Positions 8,810 to 17,361 of a stretch of DNA of 64,000 nucleotides are shown here, piece after piece. The notes below the pieces were generated by a model. That model saw nothing but the letters and a program-made list of their open reading frames with translations. It made no database searches and was not told where the DNA came from. Each line of letters starts with the position of its first letter. The stretch's first letter is position 1. Origin of the DNA: Salinispirillum marinum. GTDB lineage: Bacteria; Pseudomonadota; Gammaproteobacteria; Pseudomonadales; Natronospirillaceae. The position numbers and the translations under genes are program-made. Where the stretch lies: the NCBI RefSeq assembly GCF_042651565.1, contig NZ_JBHSDF010000004.1; one strand, 5' to 3'.

Positions 8810-9436
8810 ATGTCTCAAGTATATACCTTGGTTGCTGAAGATCGCGCTGATACAGGCAAGGGTGCGAGCCGCCGCCTGCGTCGCGAAGGCAAGATCCCTG
8901 CAATCATGTACGGTGGAACCAAAGCACAGAAGCCTGTGAACTTGTCATTCAGCCAGTCGGCCATTGCCAAGGCAACCCAAAACGAAGGTTTCTTTTCTCA
9001 CGTTTTGACGTTGCAAATCGGTGACAAAGAGCAACAAGTTGTTTTGATGGATATGCAACGTCACCCAGCACGCGGCGATGTGGTACACATGGACTTCGAA
9101 CGTGTTACCAAGACCACCATCGTGCACAAACGCATTCCTTTGCACTTCTTAAACGAAGACAAGTGCGTTGGCGCTAAAGCCGGTGGCTTGTTGCAGCACA
9201 GCATGAATGACGTAGAAATCACCTGTAAAGCGGGTGATCTGCCTGAGTTCATCGAAGTGGATGTGATCGACTTGCCCGTTGGTGGCGTTATCCACCTGTC
9301 CGACATCAAGGCACCTAAAGGTGTTACCTTGGTTGAATTGGCCAAAGGCGCAACGCACGACGCACCGGTCGTCAGTGTCTTGGGCGCTAAAGGCGGCAGC
9401 ACGGCTGATGAAGACACCGAAGAAGCAGACGCTTAA
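8810..9436 (+). CDS. rplY: 50S ribosomal protein L25, long (CTC/TL5) form
   Basis: A 208-residue protein binding 5S rRNA. The N-terminal L25 domain (about residues 5-95, with KGASRRLRREGKIPA and YGG) is joined to a C-terminal TL5 domain (about 100-190). E. coli has only the short form, so this is the general-stress-protein CTC type common in other Gammaproteobacteria. The tail is acidic (DEDTEEADA). The start at 8810 has GGAG upstream; the 45-bp extension before it is not family-like. The gene ends in a strong terminator and is followed by pth, a very common pairing. Confidence 0.95.
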   Translation: MSQVYTLVAEDRADTGKGASRRLRREGKIPAIMYGGTKAQKPVNLSFSQSAIAKATQNEGFFSHVLTLQIGDKEQQVVLMDMQRHPARGDVVHMDFERVTKTTIVHKRIPLHFLNEDKCVGAKAGGLLQHSMNDVEITCKAGDLPEFIEVDVIDLPVGGVIHLSDIKAPKGVTLVELAKGATHDAPVVSVLGAKGGSTADEDTEEADA

Positions 9437-9451
9437 GCGTCCCGCGTGACG

Positions 9452-9479
9452 AAAAAGGGGCTTCGCGGCCCCTTTTTTT
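9452..9479 (+). terminator. Intrinsic terminator after rplY
   Basis: A GC-rich hairpin (GGGGC...GCCCC around a TTCG-type loop), flanked by A5 and followed by T7, lies 16 nt after the rplY stop. It is a textbook rho-independent terminator. Confidence 0.9.
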
Positions 9480-9510
9480 ATGCCAGACTTGAAAAAAGTG
9501 AAACCAGAAC

Positions 9511-10107
9511 ATGAGCCATTCGGATCACATACGTCTCATCGTTGGGCTAGGAAACCCCGGCCCACAGTATGATCGCACCCGACACAATGCCGGTTTTGAC
9601 TTTGTGGATCGACTCGCCAATCTTTGGCATGGGCAATGGAAAGCGGACAAAAAATATGCCGGTGAATGGTGTCTGGTCAACATAGGCCAGCAACCGGTAT
9701 GGCTGCTAAAACCGATGACCTTTATGAACCGCAGCGGACAATCCGTAGCCGCTCTGGCGAATTTTTATAAAGTGCCGCCGCATGAGATTCTGGTCGCTCA
9801 TGATGAACTGGATCTTCCCGCTGGCGTCGCGCGCCTCAAGAAAGGCGGTGGTCATGGTGGGCACAATGGGTTGCGAGACATCATCGCCCAGCTGGGCAAC
9901 GTCCGTGACTTTCATCGCCTGCGCTTGGGTATTGGACACCCAGGAACCGCCAATGAGGTTGTAAACTACGTGCTGACCAAGGCCGCACCGGCCGATCAAA
10001 CACGCATAGATGATGCCATTGCAGCCGCCGCCAGCGAAATGGTACGGGTTTGTAACGGCGAATGGGCGCAAGCCATGAATTCCTTGCACAGCAGCAAAGC
10101 TGGGTAA
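9511..10107 (+). CDS. pth: Peptidyl-tRNA hydrolase
   Basis: A 198-residue enzyme that frees tRNA from peptidyl-tRNAs that drop off ribosomes. It shows the family start VGLGNPGPQY, the catalytic histidine in TRHNAGF (His25), the KP.TFMN.SG segment, the HDELDLP aspartate motif, and GGGHGGHNGL. Length is normal. It lies between rplY and ychF, the usual order. Confidence 0.97.
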   Translation: MSHSDHIRLIVGLGNPGPQYDRTRHNAGFDFVDRLANLWHGQWKADKKYAGEWCLVNIGQQPVWLLKPMTFMNRSGQSVAALANFYKVPPHEILVAHDELDLPAGVARLKKGGGHGGHNGLRDIIAQLGNVRDFHRLRLGIGHPGTANEVVNYVLTKAAPADQTRIDDAIAAAASEMVRVCNGEWAQAMNSLHSSKAG

Positions 10108-10129
10108 CAGATTAAACGAGAGGTTTGTT

Positions 10130-11224
10130 ATGGGTTTTAAATGTGGCATCGTCGGCTTACCCAATGTCGGCAAATCAACGCTGTTCAATGCACTGACAAA
10201 GGCTGGCATTGACGCGGAAAACTTTCCTTTTTGCACCATTGAACCCAACACGGGTGTGGTGCCGGTGCCGGACCCTCGGCAGGATGCGCTTGCCGCCATC
10301 GTAAAACCGGAGCGTGTCGTACCTACTACCATGGAGTTTGTCGACATCGCGGGTTTGGTCGCCGGTGCATCCAAGGGTGAAGGCTTGGGCAATCAGTTTT
10401 TGGCGAACATTCGTGAAACCGACGCCATCGCCCATGTCGTACGCTGCTTTGATAACGACAACGTGATTCACGTAGCCAATAAAGTAGACCCCGTTGCCGA
10501 CATCGAAGTCATCAACACCGAACTGGCATTGGCCGATTTAGACAGCGTCGAAAAACAATTGTTAAAACTGCAAAAGAAAGCCAAAGGGCAAGACAAAGAA
10601 GCCATTGTCCAAGTTGAGGTATTGCAGCGCATTCTGCCACATTTGAACGAAGCCAAACCGCTGCGTTCTATGGCATTGAGTGAAGACGAAAAACGCATGT
10701 TGGATACCCACTTCCACTTGATGACCCTGAAACCCACCATGTACATCGCCAACGTAGACGAAGACGGTTTCTTCAATAACCCACTACTGGATCAAGTGAC
10801 GCGTATTGCGGAAGCAGAAGGCGCACAAGTGGTGGCGATTTGTAACAAACTTGAGTCTGAAATTGCGGAACTGGAAGATGAAGAACGTGATGAGTTTCTG
10901 GCCGATTTGGGCATGGACGAACCCGGCCTCAACAAAGTGATTCGCGCCGGTTATGAATTACTGGGCTTGCACACCTACTTTACCGCAGGCGTGAAAGAAG
11001 TGCGTGCTTGGACCGTCCGCATTGGCGCTACCGCACCACAAGCAGCAGGCGTTATCCATACCGACTTTGAAAAAGGCTTTATCCGTGCGGAAACCATCGC
11101 CTATAACGACTTTATTCAATACAAAGGCGAGCAAGGCGCCAAAGAGGCCGGAAAAATGCGCTTAGAAGGCAAGGAATACGTTGTAAAAGACGGCGATGTC
11201 ATGCACTTCCGGTTTAACGTGTAG
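10130..11224 (+). CDS. ychF: Redox-regulated ATPase/GTPase YchF (OBG family)
   Basis: A 364-residue universally conserved P-loop NTPase that binds ribosomes and prefers ATP. The G1 motif GLPNVGKST is at residues 8-16, NFPFCTIEPN at about 32, and G3 as D-I-A-G-L-V; the G4 position is NxxE (NKLE) instead of NKxD, which explains the ATP preference. A coiled-coil insert (about 130-180) and a C-terminal TGS-like domain follow. GAGAGG upstream supports the start. It follows pth by 22 bp and is probably cotranscribed. Confidence 0.97.
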   Translation: MGFKCGIVGLPNVGKSTLFNALTKAGIDAENFPFCTIEPNTGVVPVPDPRQDALAAIVKPERVVPTTMEFVDIAGLVAGASKGEGLGNQFLANIRETDAIAHVVRCFDNDNVIHVANKVDPVADIEVINTELALADLDSVEKQLLKLQKKAKGQDKEAIVQVEVLQRILPHLNEAKPLRSMALSEDEKRMLDTHFHLMTLKPTMYIANVDEDGFFNNPLLDQVTRIAEAEGAQVVAICNKLESEIAELEDEERDEFLADLGMDEPGLNKVIRAGYELLGLHTYFTAGVKEVRAWTVRIGATAPQAAGVIHTDFEKGFIRAETIAYNDFIQYKGEQGAKEAGKMRLEGKEYVVKDGDVMHFRFNV

Positions 11225-11231
11225 CCCTAAA

Positions 11232-11387
11232 GGCAGATTGAGAAAAAGCTTCTTAAAATGGCAAAACCGAAGAGGCGAAAATCTGGCTAGGCAAAAAAGA
11301 TCAAGAAGAGTCGACGTTTACTGCACGTAAACGAGCGATTCGAGAGCTTTTTTAACAACGCCAGATTGAGAAAAAGCGGTTTTTAGA
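11232..11387. repeat. Structured intergenic element with direct and inverted repeats
   Basis: The gap between convergent ychF and thiQ is built of repeats. The 16-mer CAGATTGAGAAAAAGC occurs at 11234-11249 and again at 11362-11377. AATCTGGC at 11280-11287 is the exact complement of GCCAGATT at 11360-11367. Between them sits a perfect 7-bp hairpin, CGTTTAC-TGCAC-GTAAACG (11315-11333), and a GAGAGC-T7 stretch. It could serve as a two-way terminator or be a copy of a dispersed extragenic element. Confidence 0.6.
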
Positions 11388-12002
11388 TCAGGTGGTGACC
11401 TCCACCACCTGCTCCGCCCACCTCTCCGCATCGGCCTGTTGATGCGTCACAAACACCAACACCTTTCGCGCCCTGCGAATTTCATCTTGCACCCACGCCC
11501 CAGCGCGCTCGCGGCTGCCATCATCCAACGCACTGAACGGCTCATCCAATAAAATAACGGGCTGCTCACGCAACACTGTGCGAATCAAGGCCACACGCTG
11601 GCGCTGACCGCCCGACAAGGCGCTGGGCAAGCGCGACCAATAAGACACTACATCAAGCACTTCACAGGCCGCTTGCAGACGCGCCCATTGTGCCGGGCTG
11701 GGCTTACCTTGCTGAAACCCCAGCGCTAAATTCTGCGCTACCGTTAAGTGCTCGAACAGGTTGTGGTCTTGAAACAGTGTGGACGTGGGCCGCTGTTCCG
11801 GTGGCAAGCCGTGAATAGGCACGCTATCGAGCAATATCTGTCCGGACTGGGCGGGTAAAAATCCCCCTAAACATTCCAGCAGCGATGTCTTTCCTGCCCC
11901 ACTTTGCCCCATTAACGCCAGTCCGGTGCCACGCGGCACCTGAAAGTTATAACGCCAAACCTGTCCGGCTCTAAGTAGATGCAATTCTTTAACGTCGAGC
12001 AT
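11388..12002 (-). CDS. thiQ: Thiamine ABC transporter, ATP-binding subunit
   Basis: A 204-residue ABC ATPase energising thiamine/TPP import with ThiB and ThiP. Walker A is GQSGAGKT (about residues 32-39), the signature LSGGQRQR about 127, Walker B VILLDEPFSALD, and the H-loop VTHQQ. The small size fits ThiQ. The start at 12002 (GGAG 7 nt upstream) lies 14 bp inside the end of thiP, so the two are translationally coupled. A longer frame to 12071 is inside thiP and rejected. Confidence 0.9.
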   Translation of the reverse strand: MLDVKELHLLRAGQVWRYNFQVPRGTGLALMGQSGAGKTSLLECLGGFLPAQSGQILLDSVPIHGLPPEQRPTSTLFQDHNLFEHLTVAQNLALGFQQGKPSPAQWARLQAACEVLDVVSYWSRLPSALSGGQRQRVALIRTVLREQPVILLDEPFSALDDGSRERAGAWVQDEIRRARKVLVFVTHQQADAERWAEQVVEVTT

Positions 12003-13596
12003 AGGAGCGCTCCAAGGACCACAAAGCAAACCACGCCAGTGCCAGTAACAACAGCGCAGCAAAGGCTGCATCGGCCAGACGATACGCGCCGGTTAGGCCA
12101 TAAATCAGCCACGGCAAAGTCTGCCAGCGGTCATGACCAAAAATACCAAACAACGCAAAATCACCCAGCGCTAAAACGAAGCTTATGGCGAAGGCGCGCT
12201 GCACCGCAGGCCATAATTTAGGCAGAATCGTACGCCGCCAATGCGGCCATCCGGTCAAACCCAAATCGGCGGCAACACGGCCATACTGGGCATCGTATTC
12301 ATGCACGCGCGGTTTGAGGTGGCTATATACAAAAGGCAATGCTACCAGCGCATTCAACCCCACTACCGCCAGCCAGCCCCAGCGCTGCCAGTTCACCCAA
12401 GGCATAAAAAAGATATACAGCCCAACGGAAAGCACCATACCTGGGATGACCAAGTGATGCAGGGCTACCCCGTCCACCCACTGTCGTCGTCGCGCACTGG
12501 GTTGACGACGCCAAAGGGCCAGACAACTTAACGCCAAGAGCAATGAAAACAGCGCGGCTGAAAGGGCAAACAGCAGGGAATAACCCATGCTAATGAGTAG
12601 TGAAAGCCACGGCAACGATGCGATGTTCACTCTACTGACCACCACCAACAGCGCCAATACAGGGGCCGTTAAAAATACAATGGCCAGACCATACACCCAT
12701 TGGCCCGCCCGGCGTTCAAGCCCACTCAGTCTTGGCCGCCAACCTAGCCCGGTAGCAGGCATGACCCAGCTTAGCTTGCCGAAGCGATTAAAGAGAACAA
12801 AAAAACCACCCGCCACAAGCAATTGAATGGCGGCTAGAATCAACGCCTCTTGCGGGTTGAAGTTGTATTTAAGCGCTTGATAAATGGCGACTTCCAAGGT
12901 GGTCGCACGGGGCCCCCCGCCCAACGTTAAAACCACCGCAAAACTGTTAAAACATAACAGGAAAATTAACCCGAAGGCGGCCGGTAACACACCGCGTAAC
13001 GCGGGCCATTCCACCCAACGAAAACGCTGCCAGGATGACAGTTGGAATTGCGCCGCCAATTTCCAAGCGGTCGATGGGATACTTTGCCACTGAAAGGTCA
13101 GCACGCGAATGGCAAAGGGCATATTGAGAAACACATGCGCTAAAAGAATGCCCGACAAGCCATACAGGCTCCAGTCACTGCCCAACCAAGGTGTTAATAT
13201 ACCCGAGCGGCCAAACAAAACGACCATGCCCGTAATCAACACCAGACTGGGCATGACAAAACAGAGCAGGCACCAGCGCAGAAATGCCTTGGTGCCGCGT
13301 AACTGTTCGTCTAAGGCAACGGCCCTGGCAACAGGCAGGGCAAACAACACTGACAATGCAGCGCTCAAGGCGGCCTGCCACAACGTAAATCGCAGCACCC
13401 GCCATAACCACGGATCTTGCAGCGCTGTCCATTGTGCGCCGGCTTGTTGCCCACCCCACAGCGCCAGAACCGCAATGCCGGATACACTCAGTAACGTGCC
13501 CATAGCAAGCCAACTGACCCAACCCGCCAACCCACTCCAATAGGTGGTAGAACGAGCCGCGTCTGCGGACTGATAGGGTGGGATTACGTAGGTCAT
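11989..13596 (-). CDS. thiP: Thiamine ABC transporter, permease
   Basis: A 535-residue integral membrane protein with about 12 hydrophobic segments in two homologous halves, each with an EAA-type loop (for example W.E.PALRGVLPAAFGL near 200 and the matching R.T.LPKLWPAVQRAFA near 470). ThiP subunits of thiamine importers are fused permeases of this size. The ATG overlaps the thiB stop (ATGA) and its end overlaps thiQ. The TPP riboswitch upstream of thiB makes the thiamine substrate assignment firm. Confidence 0.92.
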   Translation of the reverse strand: MTYVIPPYQSADAARSTTYWSGLAGWVSWLAMGTLLSVSGIAVLALWGGQQAGAQWTALQDPWLWRVLRFTLWQAALSAALSVLFALPVARAVALDEQLRGTKAFLRWCLLCFVMPSLVLITGMVVLFGRSGILTPWLGSDWSLYGLSGILLAHVFLNMPFAIRVLTFQWQSIPSTAWKLAAQFQLSSWQRFRWVEWPALRGVLPAAFGLIFLLCFNSFAVVLTLGGGPRATTLEVAIYQALKYNFNPQEALILAAIQLLVAGGFFVLFNRFGKLSWVMPATGLGWRPRLSGLERRAGQWVYGLAIVFLTAPVLALLVVVSRVNIASLPWLSLLISMGYSLLFALSAALFSLLLALSCLALWRRQPSARRRQWVDGVALHHLVIPGMVLSVGLYIFFMPWVNWQRWGWLAVVGLNALVALPFVYSHLKPRVHEYDAQYGRVAADLGLTGWPHWRRTILPKLWPAVQRAFAISFVLALGDFALFGIFGHDRWQTLPWLIYGLTGAYRLADAAFAALLLLALAWFALWSLERSYARR

Positions 13597-14588
13597 TGAC
13601 TGACGGCATTACGCCAGGTACGAATCCAGTTTTGCCGTTCTTGAAAAACGGTTTCCGGCGTAAAGCCAATGCGCGCTGGCTCAGGCAAACTGGCAAAGGC
13701 GTCTGGCAATTCAGCGTCCGTACGTACCGGCAGCATCCAGTTAGTGACTGGAATGATGGCTTGTGCTTCGGCACTGATCAAAAATGCCAGAAACTCATTC
13801 GCCAGTTCGGCATTGTCCGTAAAAGCCGACACTGCACCCACTTCAATTTGTGCCACATGGCCTTCTGCAAAACCAGCGGCTTGGTAGCGGTCTGATCCTT
13901 CAGCCACCATGTGATAAGCCGGAGACGTGGTGTAACTCAACACGTAATCCGCTTCGCCTTCCAAGAACATGCCATACGCTTCTGACCAGCCTGAAGTTAC
14001 CGTGACGGTTTGCGCCGCCAAATCAGCCCATGCGCCTTCTACATTTGCCCCATATACCGCATTCATCCACATCATTAAGCCCTGCCCCACGGTACTGGTG
14101 CGCGGGTCCTGGTAAATAATGGCTGCATCACTGGCTAACAATTCGCGCAACGAACCGGCAGGTTCTGGTGTTTTTTCGGTGTCATAGACAAACGCAAAAT
14201 ATCCATAGTCGAACGGTACAAAGGTATCATCCTGCCATTGCAGATCGGGCGCCAAGGGATAGTCTGCCCAGTTCAAGCGGTGTGACTGCACCACGCCCAG
14301 CGCGCGCGCTTCGGCCATCAGTGCATCGTCGATGCCCAAGATAACGTCAGCTTGTGTGTTTCGTCCTTCAATACGTGCCCGATTCAACAGACTAACGCCA
14401 TCATCGGTACTGACAAAGTTTAGGGTGCATGCGCATTGCTCCTCAAACGCAGCCTTAATTTGCGGGCCAGGACCCCATTCGCTGGTAAATGAACTGTAGG
14501 TATAAACGGTCAAATCATTCGCGAGTACAGAACCCGCAAGAGAAGCCGACAACAAGGTAACGACGAAAGGTGTACGAGGGTATTTCAT
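13593..14588 (-). CDS. thiB: Thiamine-binding periplasmic protein
   Basis: A 331-residue solute-binding protein. A signal peptide of about 24 residues ends in V-L-A before N-D-L-T-V-Y-T-Y-S-S-F, the usual N-terminus of mature ThiB/TbpA. It captures thiamine and its phosphates and delivers them to ThiPQ. The start at 14588 has GGGAG upstream; the frame extends 8 codons further without support. It is first in thiBPQ and lies about 70 nt after the TPP riboswitch. Confidence 0.93.
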   Translation of the reverse strand: MKYPRTPFVVTLLSASLAGSVLANDLTVYTYSSFTSEWGPGPQIKAAFEEQCACTLNFVSTDDGVSLLNRARIEGRNTQADVILGIDDALMAEARALGVVQSHRLNWADYPLAPDLQWQDDTFVPFDYGYFAFVYDTEKTPEPAGSLRELLASDAAIIYQDPRTSTVGQGLMMWMNAVYGANVEGAWADLAAQTVTVTSGWSEAYGMFLEGEADYVLSYTTSPAYHMVAEGSDRYQAAGFAEGHVAQIEVGAVSAFTDNAELANEFLAFLISAEAQAIIPVTNWMLPVRTDAELPDAFASLPEPARIGFTPETVFQERQNWIRTWRNAVSQ

Positions 14589-14658
14589 GATGACTCCCGG
14601 TTCGTTAGACAACAGCGACCGGCGAGGAAGGCATTGGCCTGTTTTGTGTCAGGCTCCA

Positions 14659-14752
14659 TCCCATTCCCTACGCCAGAGTTAACTGGATCAGGTTCAGCGG
14701 GTAAACTCTCAGCCAGACACACATGCTACGATGTGTTCCAGCACCCCGATGA
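14659..14752 (-). promoter_or_regulatory. TPP riboswitch (thi box) controlling thiBPQ
   Basis: On the minus strand the order of thi-box landmarks is complete: GGGGTGC (14741-14747 region), a variable P3-like hairpin (ACACATCGTAGCATGTGT), GGCTGAGA, ACCCGCTGAACCTGATC, then CTGG..GTAGGGAA. These are the pyrimidine- and pyrophosphate-sensing elements of the TPP aptamer. About 70 nt separate it from the thiB ATG; I see no strong terminator there, so control of translation initiation is likely. TPP binding should switch thiBPQ off. Confidence 0.95.
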
Positions 14753-14762
14753 GACGCCCGCG

Positions 14763-14791
14763 AGTATAGCAATGAGATGACCAATCACCAA
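14763..14791 (-). promoter_or_regulatory. Candidate sigma-70 promoter for the riboswitch-thiBPQ transcript
   Basis: TTGGTG (14786-14791) and TATACT (14763-14768) on the minus strand are separated by exactly 17 bp. Transcription would begin about 7 nt downstream, just before the thi box. The -35 hexamer lies inside the first codons of the divergent kinase gene. Confidence 0.65.
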
Positions 14792-15541
14792 GTCGAGATA
14801 ACACTCCCGTCGGCCGCACTGGCCCATACTGGCGATGTTCATCGCCTAACCCGCTTACCTTTAGGTACTGGCTGCCCGCATTGGCGCATAGACAGCGCGC
14901 GCGGTGCTTGGGTGTGGCGGCAGAGTCCATCGACGCCGTTACAGAAAGCGCGACTCGCTCAGGAATTGACTATTTTGCGGCATTTACAGACTTTTCCTTT
15001 TGCGCCACAACTGGTCTGGCACGATGCCAATCACGGCGTTTTATTTCGCTTCTCAGACGGCAACACCCCGCACCTGGAACAGATTTCTGGTCGTGCACGC
15101 CAGCACCTACTGAACCATGTCATGACGTGGTGGAATGTCGACATCGAATTGCCACCCTACAACTATCGCCGACTGACCCAACAATATGCCGATGATGCAC
15201 GGCTGCATGGGTCTGACCCGCACACCATTGCTACCCTCGTGCAATCAGTGCAACGCGCGCAGCACTGGTCGACAGACGCCTTTCGCCTGACACATCATGA
15301 TCTCCATATCGGGAACCTGCTGTTGAGGGGTGATGCATGGGTGGTTTTGGATTGGGAATATGCGGGCCTGGCAAATCCGTGGGTCGATGCCGTAATGGTC
15401 GATCGCCTCTTGCAGTTGACCAAAACAGAGCGATACGCTCTGCGCGCGGCGCTGCCCGACCTTGGCTGGCAGGATCCGTGGCAGGCCATGCAGCAGTGGG
15501 TAAAAGACCTGGAGACGCTTTGGTGGCTGGGTCGTCGTTAG
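14777..15541 (+). CDS. thiK: APH/choline-kinase-fold phosphotransferase, probable thiamine kinase
   Basis: A 254-residue protein of the aminoglycoside phosphotransferase/choline kinase fold. The Brenner motif H-H-D-L-H-x-G-N (about residues 175-181) gives the catalytic Asp and the Mg-binding Asn, and V-V-L-D-W-E-Y-A-G (about 190-198) the second metal Asp. ThiK of enterobacteria, which phosphorylates salvaged thiamine, belongs to this family and has the same LDWEYAG-type motif. It is divergent from thiBPQ, directly beyond the TPP riboswitch, which strongly suggests salvage of imported thiamine. Other small-molecule kinases cannot be excluded by motif alone. It converges on tilS with a 4-bp overlap. 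Confidence 0.7.
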   Translation: MTNHQVEITLPSAALAHTGDVHRLTRLPLGTGCPHWRIDSARGAWVWRQSPSTPLQKARLAQELTILRHLQTFPFAPQLVWHDANHGVLFRFSDGNTPHLEQISGRARQHLLNHVMTWWNVDIELPPYNYRRLTQQYADDARLHGSDPHTIATLVQSVQRAQHWSTDAFRLTHHDLHIGNLLLRGDAWVVLDWEYAGLANPWVDAVMVDRLLQLTKTERYALRAALPDLGWQDPWQAMQQWVKDLETLWWLGRR

Positions 15542-16860
15542 CGGTCTGGTCTGTCCAACGACTGCGCCAGCACCCAGCCGCGACCCACCACACGCAACCC
15601 CACCGCAATCAACTCTGTACCCGCGTAAACCAAAGGGATACGATCGCGTTGCCAAGGCGGTATGCCCCATTCCTGCAAGAGTCGTTTAAGGTCGCGACTA
15701 CCTTGTCGTCCGTACGGGTGAAAGCGCTCACCGCCGCGCCGACAATCGACCGAAAGGTCGGATCGTTGCGCCCATTCCAGCGGCAACACCAAGGCGTCTT
15801 CATCCGTTTGCGTATCACTTAAACAGACCCGCCCAAACGCCGGGTGACTGGCTGATTGTGTTAAGGAAAGCGTAATGTGGTGTTCTGGTGGTGCCGGCTG
15901 ATCTGAAACGATGTACAAAGCCTGCTGATAGCGGCGTACACTGACCGGACCTAGAACCACCTGCGGAGAAGCATCGGGTGCTGCGGGCAATACCGTATGA
16001 ATCAAAGCGCGTAATTGCTGATACGACGGCGCAAAGTCCGCTAACCAGGTTCGCAACAGTGCCATTTGATCCGCTTCAGGCCATGCCATAACATCATCGA
16101 TGCGCAAGCCATCGCCTTGCTGACGTGTTTCCACCAGCGGCTGCCAAAACGTTTGCAGTTGATGCGCCGCTTGTGCCTGCAAGGTCCGTGCGCGTTCCAG
16201 CGTGGCCCGATATTGCGGCCAGCGCTCTTCAATCACCGGCAATACCCGATGCCGCAAAAAGTTCCGATCCGCTTCGGCTTGCGCATTGGTCGGATCTTCC
16301 ACCCAGGTTAAACCAAGTTCCGTGGCGGCGGCCTGTAAGGTCGTGCGTGGCTGTGTCAACCAAGGTCGCCAAACCTGGCCTCCCGTTTCTAACGGTCTGA
16401 ATTCGGACATGCCCGCCAAGCCGTCCGGGCCCGCACCACGCAATAAGCGATAGAGCACGGTTTCAACCTGGTCATCCGCATGATGGGCCATTAACAACAC
16501 CTGGTCGGTGGCTACATGCTGTGCGAACGCCGCGTAGCGGGCCGATCGTGCCGCACCCTCAACACCTTGTGCCGAACGAGCGGCCATGTCTACGGTCACC
16601 TTAACAGCGACAAACGGCACGCGCCACTCATCGGCTTGGCGCTGACAATGCGCTACCCAGTCTGTTGCCACAGGTTGTAATTGATGGTTAACGTGCAGTA
16701 ACGCGACTTTATCCGGCCAGCGTTTTACAGCCAAAGCCGCCAGCACTGAAGAATCCATACCACCGCTGTAGGCAACCCAAATACGCGGTGCTGCGTCAGC
16801 TCTGGCGTGGTTCAGAAGGTCAAGGAGTGATGTTGCGTGAGGTCCCACAGATAACGACAT
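15538..16860 (-). CDS. tilS: tRNA(Ile)-lysidine synthase
   Basis: A 440-residue PP-loop ATPase that converts C34 of tRNA-Ile(CAU) to lysidine, switching it from Met to Ile identity and AUG to AUA decoding. The SGGMDSS PP-loop is at residues 32-38, HHADDQVETVLYRLLRGAG near 125, and TilS-type substrate-binding and C-terminal domains follow (RRGGERFHPYGR.GSRDLKRLLQE). The ATG at 16860 is used; a TTG at 16881 is possible. The start lies 49 bp inside the end of the upstream acetyltransferase gene, an unusually deep overlap. In E. coli tilS also lies downstream of accA. Confidence 0.95.
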   Translation of the reverse strand: MSLSVGPHATSLLDLLNHARADAAPRIWVAYSGGMDSSVLAALAVKRWPDKVALLHVNHQLQPVATDWVAHCQRQADEWRVPFVAVKVTVDMAARSAQGVEGAARSARYAAFAQHVATDQVLLMAHHADDQVETVLYRLLRGAGPDGLAGMSEFRPLETGGQVWRPWLTQPRTTLQAAATELGLTWVEDPTNAQAEADRNFLRHRVLPVIEERWPQYRATLERARTLQAQAAHQLQTFWQPLVETRQQGDGLRIDDVMAWPEADQMALLRTWLADFAPSYQQLRALIHTVLPAAPDASPQVVLGPVSVRRYQQALYIVSDQPAPPEHHITLSLTQSASHPAFGRVCLSDTQTDEDALVLPLEWAQRSDLSVDCRRGGERFHPYGRQGSRDLKRLLQEWGIPPWQRDRIPLVYAGTELIAVGLRVVGRGWVLAQSLDRPDR

Positions 16861-17303
16861 TTGAAGCGGTCTCCACGCCAATACAGTTCGCTGGCAAAGG
16901 GCACCTTGACCTCATTGACATAGGTTGCGCCAATGAGCTCGCAGGTACGACGCGACGCTAGGTTATCCGGGTTACAGGTTATCCATACCTCGGTCAGTCC
17001 ATGCGCCTGCGCAACTTCCTGCAACAACAAACAGGCTCTTACGGCAAAGCGATGACCGCGATAGGGGACATCAATATGGTAGCCCATTTGGCCCCCATAA
17101 AGCTGCAAGTAGTCTGTCGGTATTAATCGTAAATCGATTTCACCAATCGGTTGGTTCGCGGCCAAATGCATAATGGTGAACAGGTAGGCGGGCACACGGT
17201 CCATGGCCGCCTTACCTTGTAAAAAGCATTTGTGCTCCAGCGCTATAACACCGTCGTTGAGGTGTTTAAACTCATAAAAAGGGGGATGTTGAGCCAATGT
17301 CAT
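16812..17303 (-). CDS. GNAT-family N-acetyltransferase
   Basis: A 163-residue GNAT fold protein. The acetyl-CoA-binding motif A appears as Y-H-I-D-V-P-Y-R-G-H-R-F-A-x-x-A (about residues 75-90), with the pyrophosphate-binding loop altered from the usual Q/R-x-x-G-x-G/A. Motif B follows in 'CNPDNLASRRTCELIGA' (about 110-127), where N-x-x-S-x-x-x-x-x-x-x-G-A is typical of RimJ/RimL-like enzymes. The substrate is unknown. It lies between accA and tilS, cotranscribed with tilS by overlap. Confidence 0.8.
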   Translation of the reverse strand: MTLAQHPPFYEFKHLNDGVIALEHKCFLQGKAAMDRVPAYLFTIMHLAANQPIGEIDLRLIPTDYLQLYGGQMGYHIDVPYRGHRFAVRACLLLQEVAQAHGLTEVWITCNPDNLASRRTCELIGATYVNEVKVPFASELYWRGDRFKCRYLWDLTQHHSLTF

Positions 17304-17361
17304 AGCAACCCCTTGTTTTACCGATGTTCGTTACACATAGGCGCTTACCTAGCGTGTCCGA

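Noticed and set aside
9706..10392. Minus-strand ORF of 228 codons over pth and ychF
   Set aside because: It is antisense to two confidently identified genes and shows no family motif.
11225..11387. A tRNA or known ncRNA in the ychF-thiQ gap
   Set aside because: No cloverleaf, T-loop GTTCGA or CCA end could be placed.
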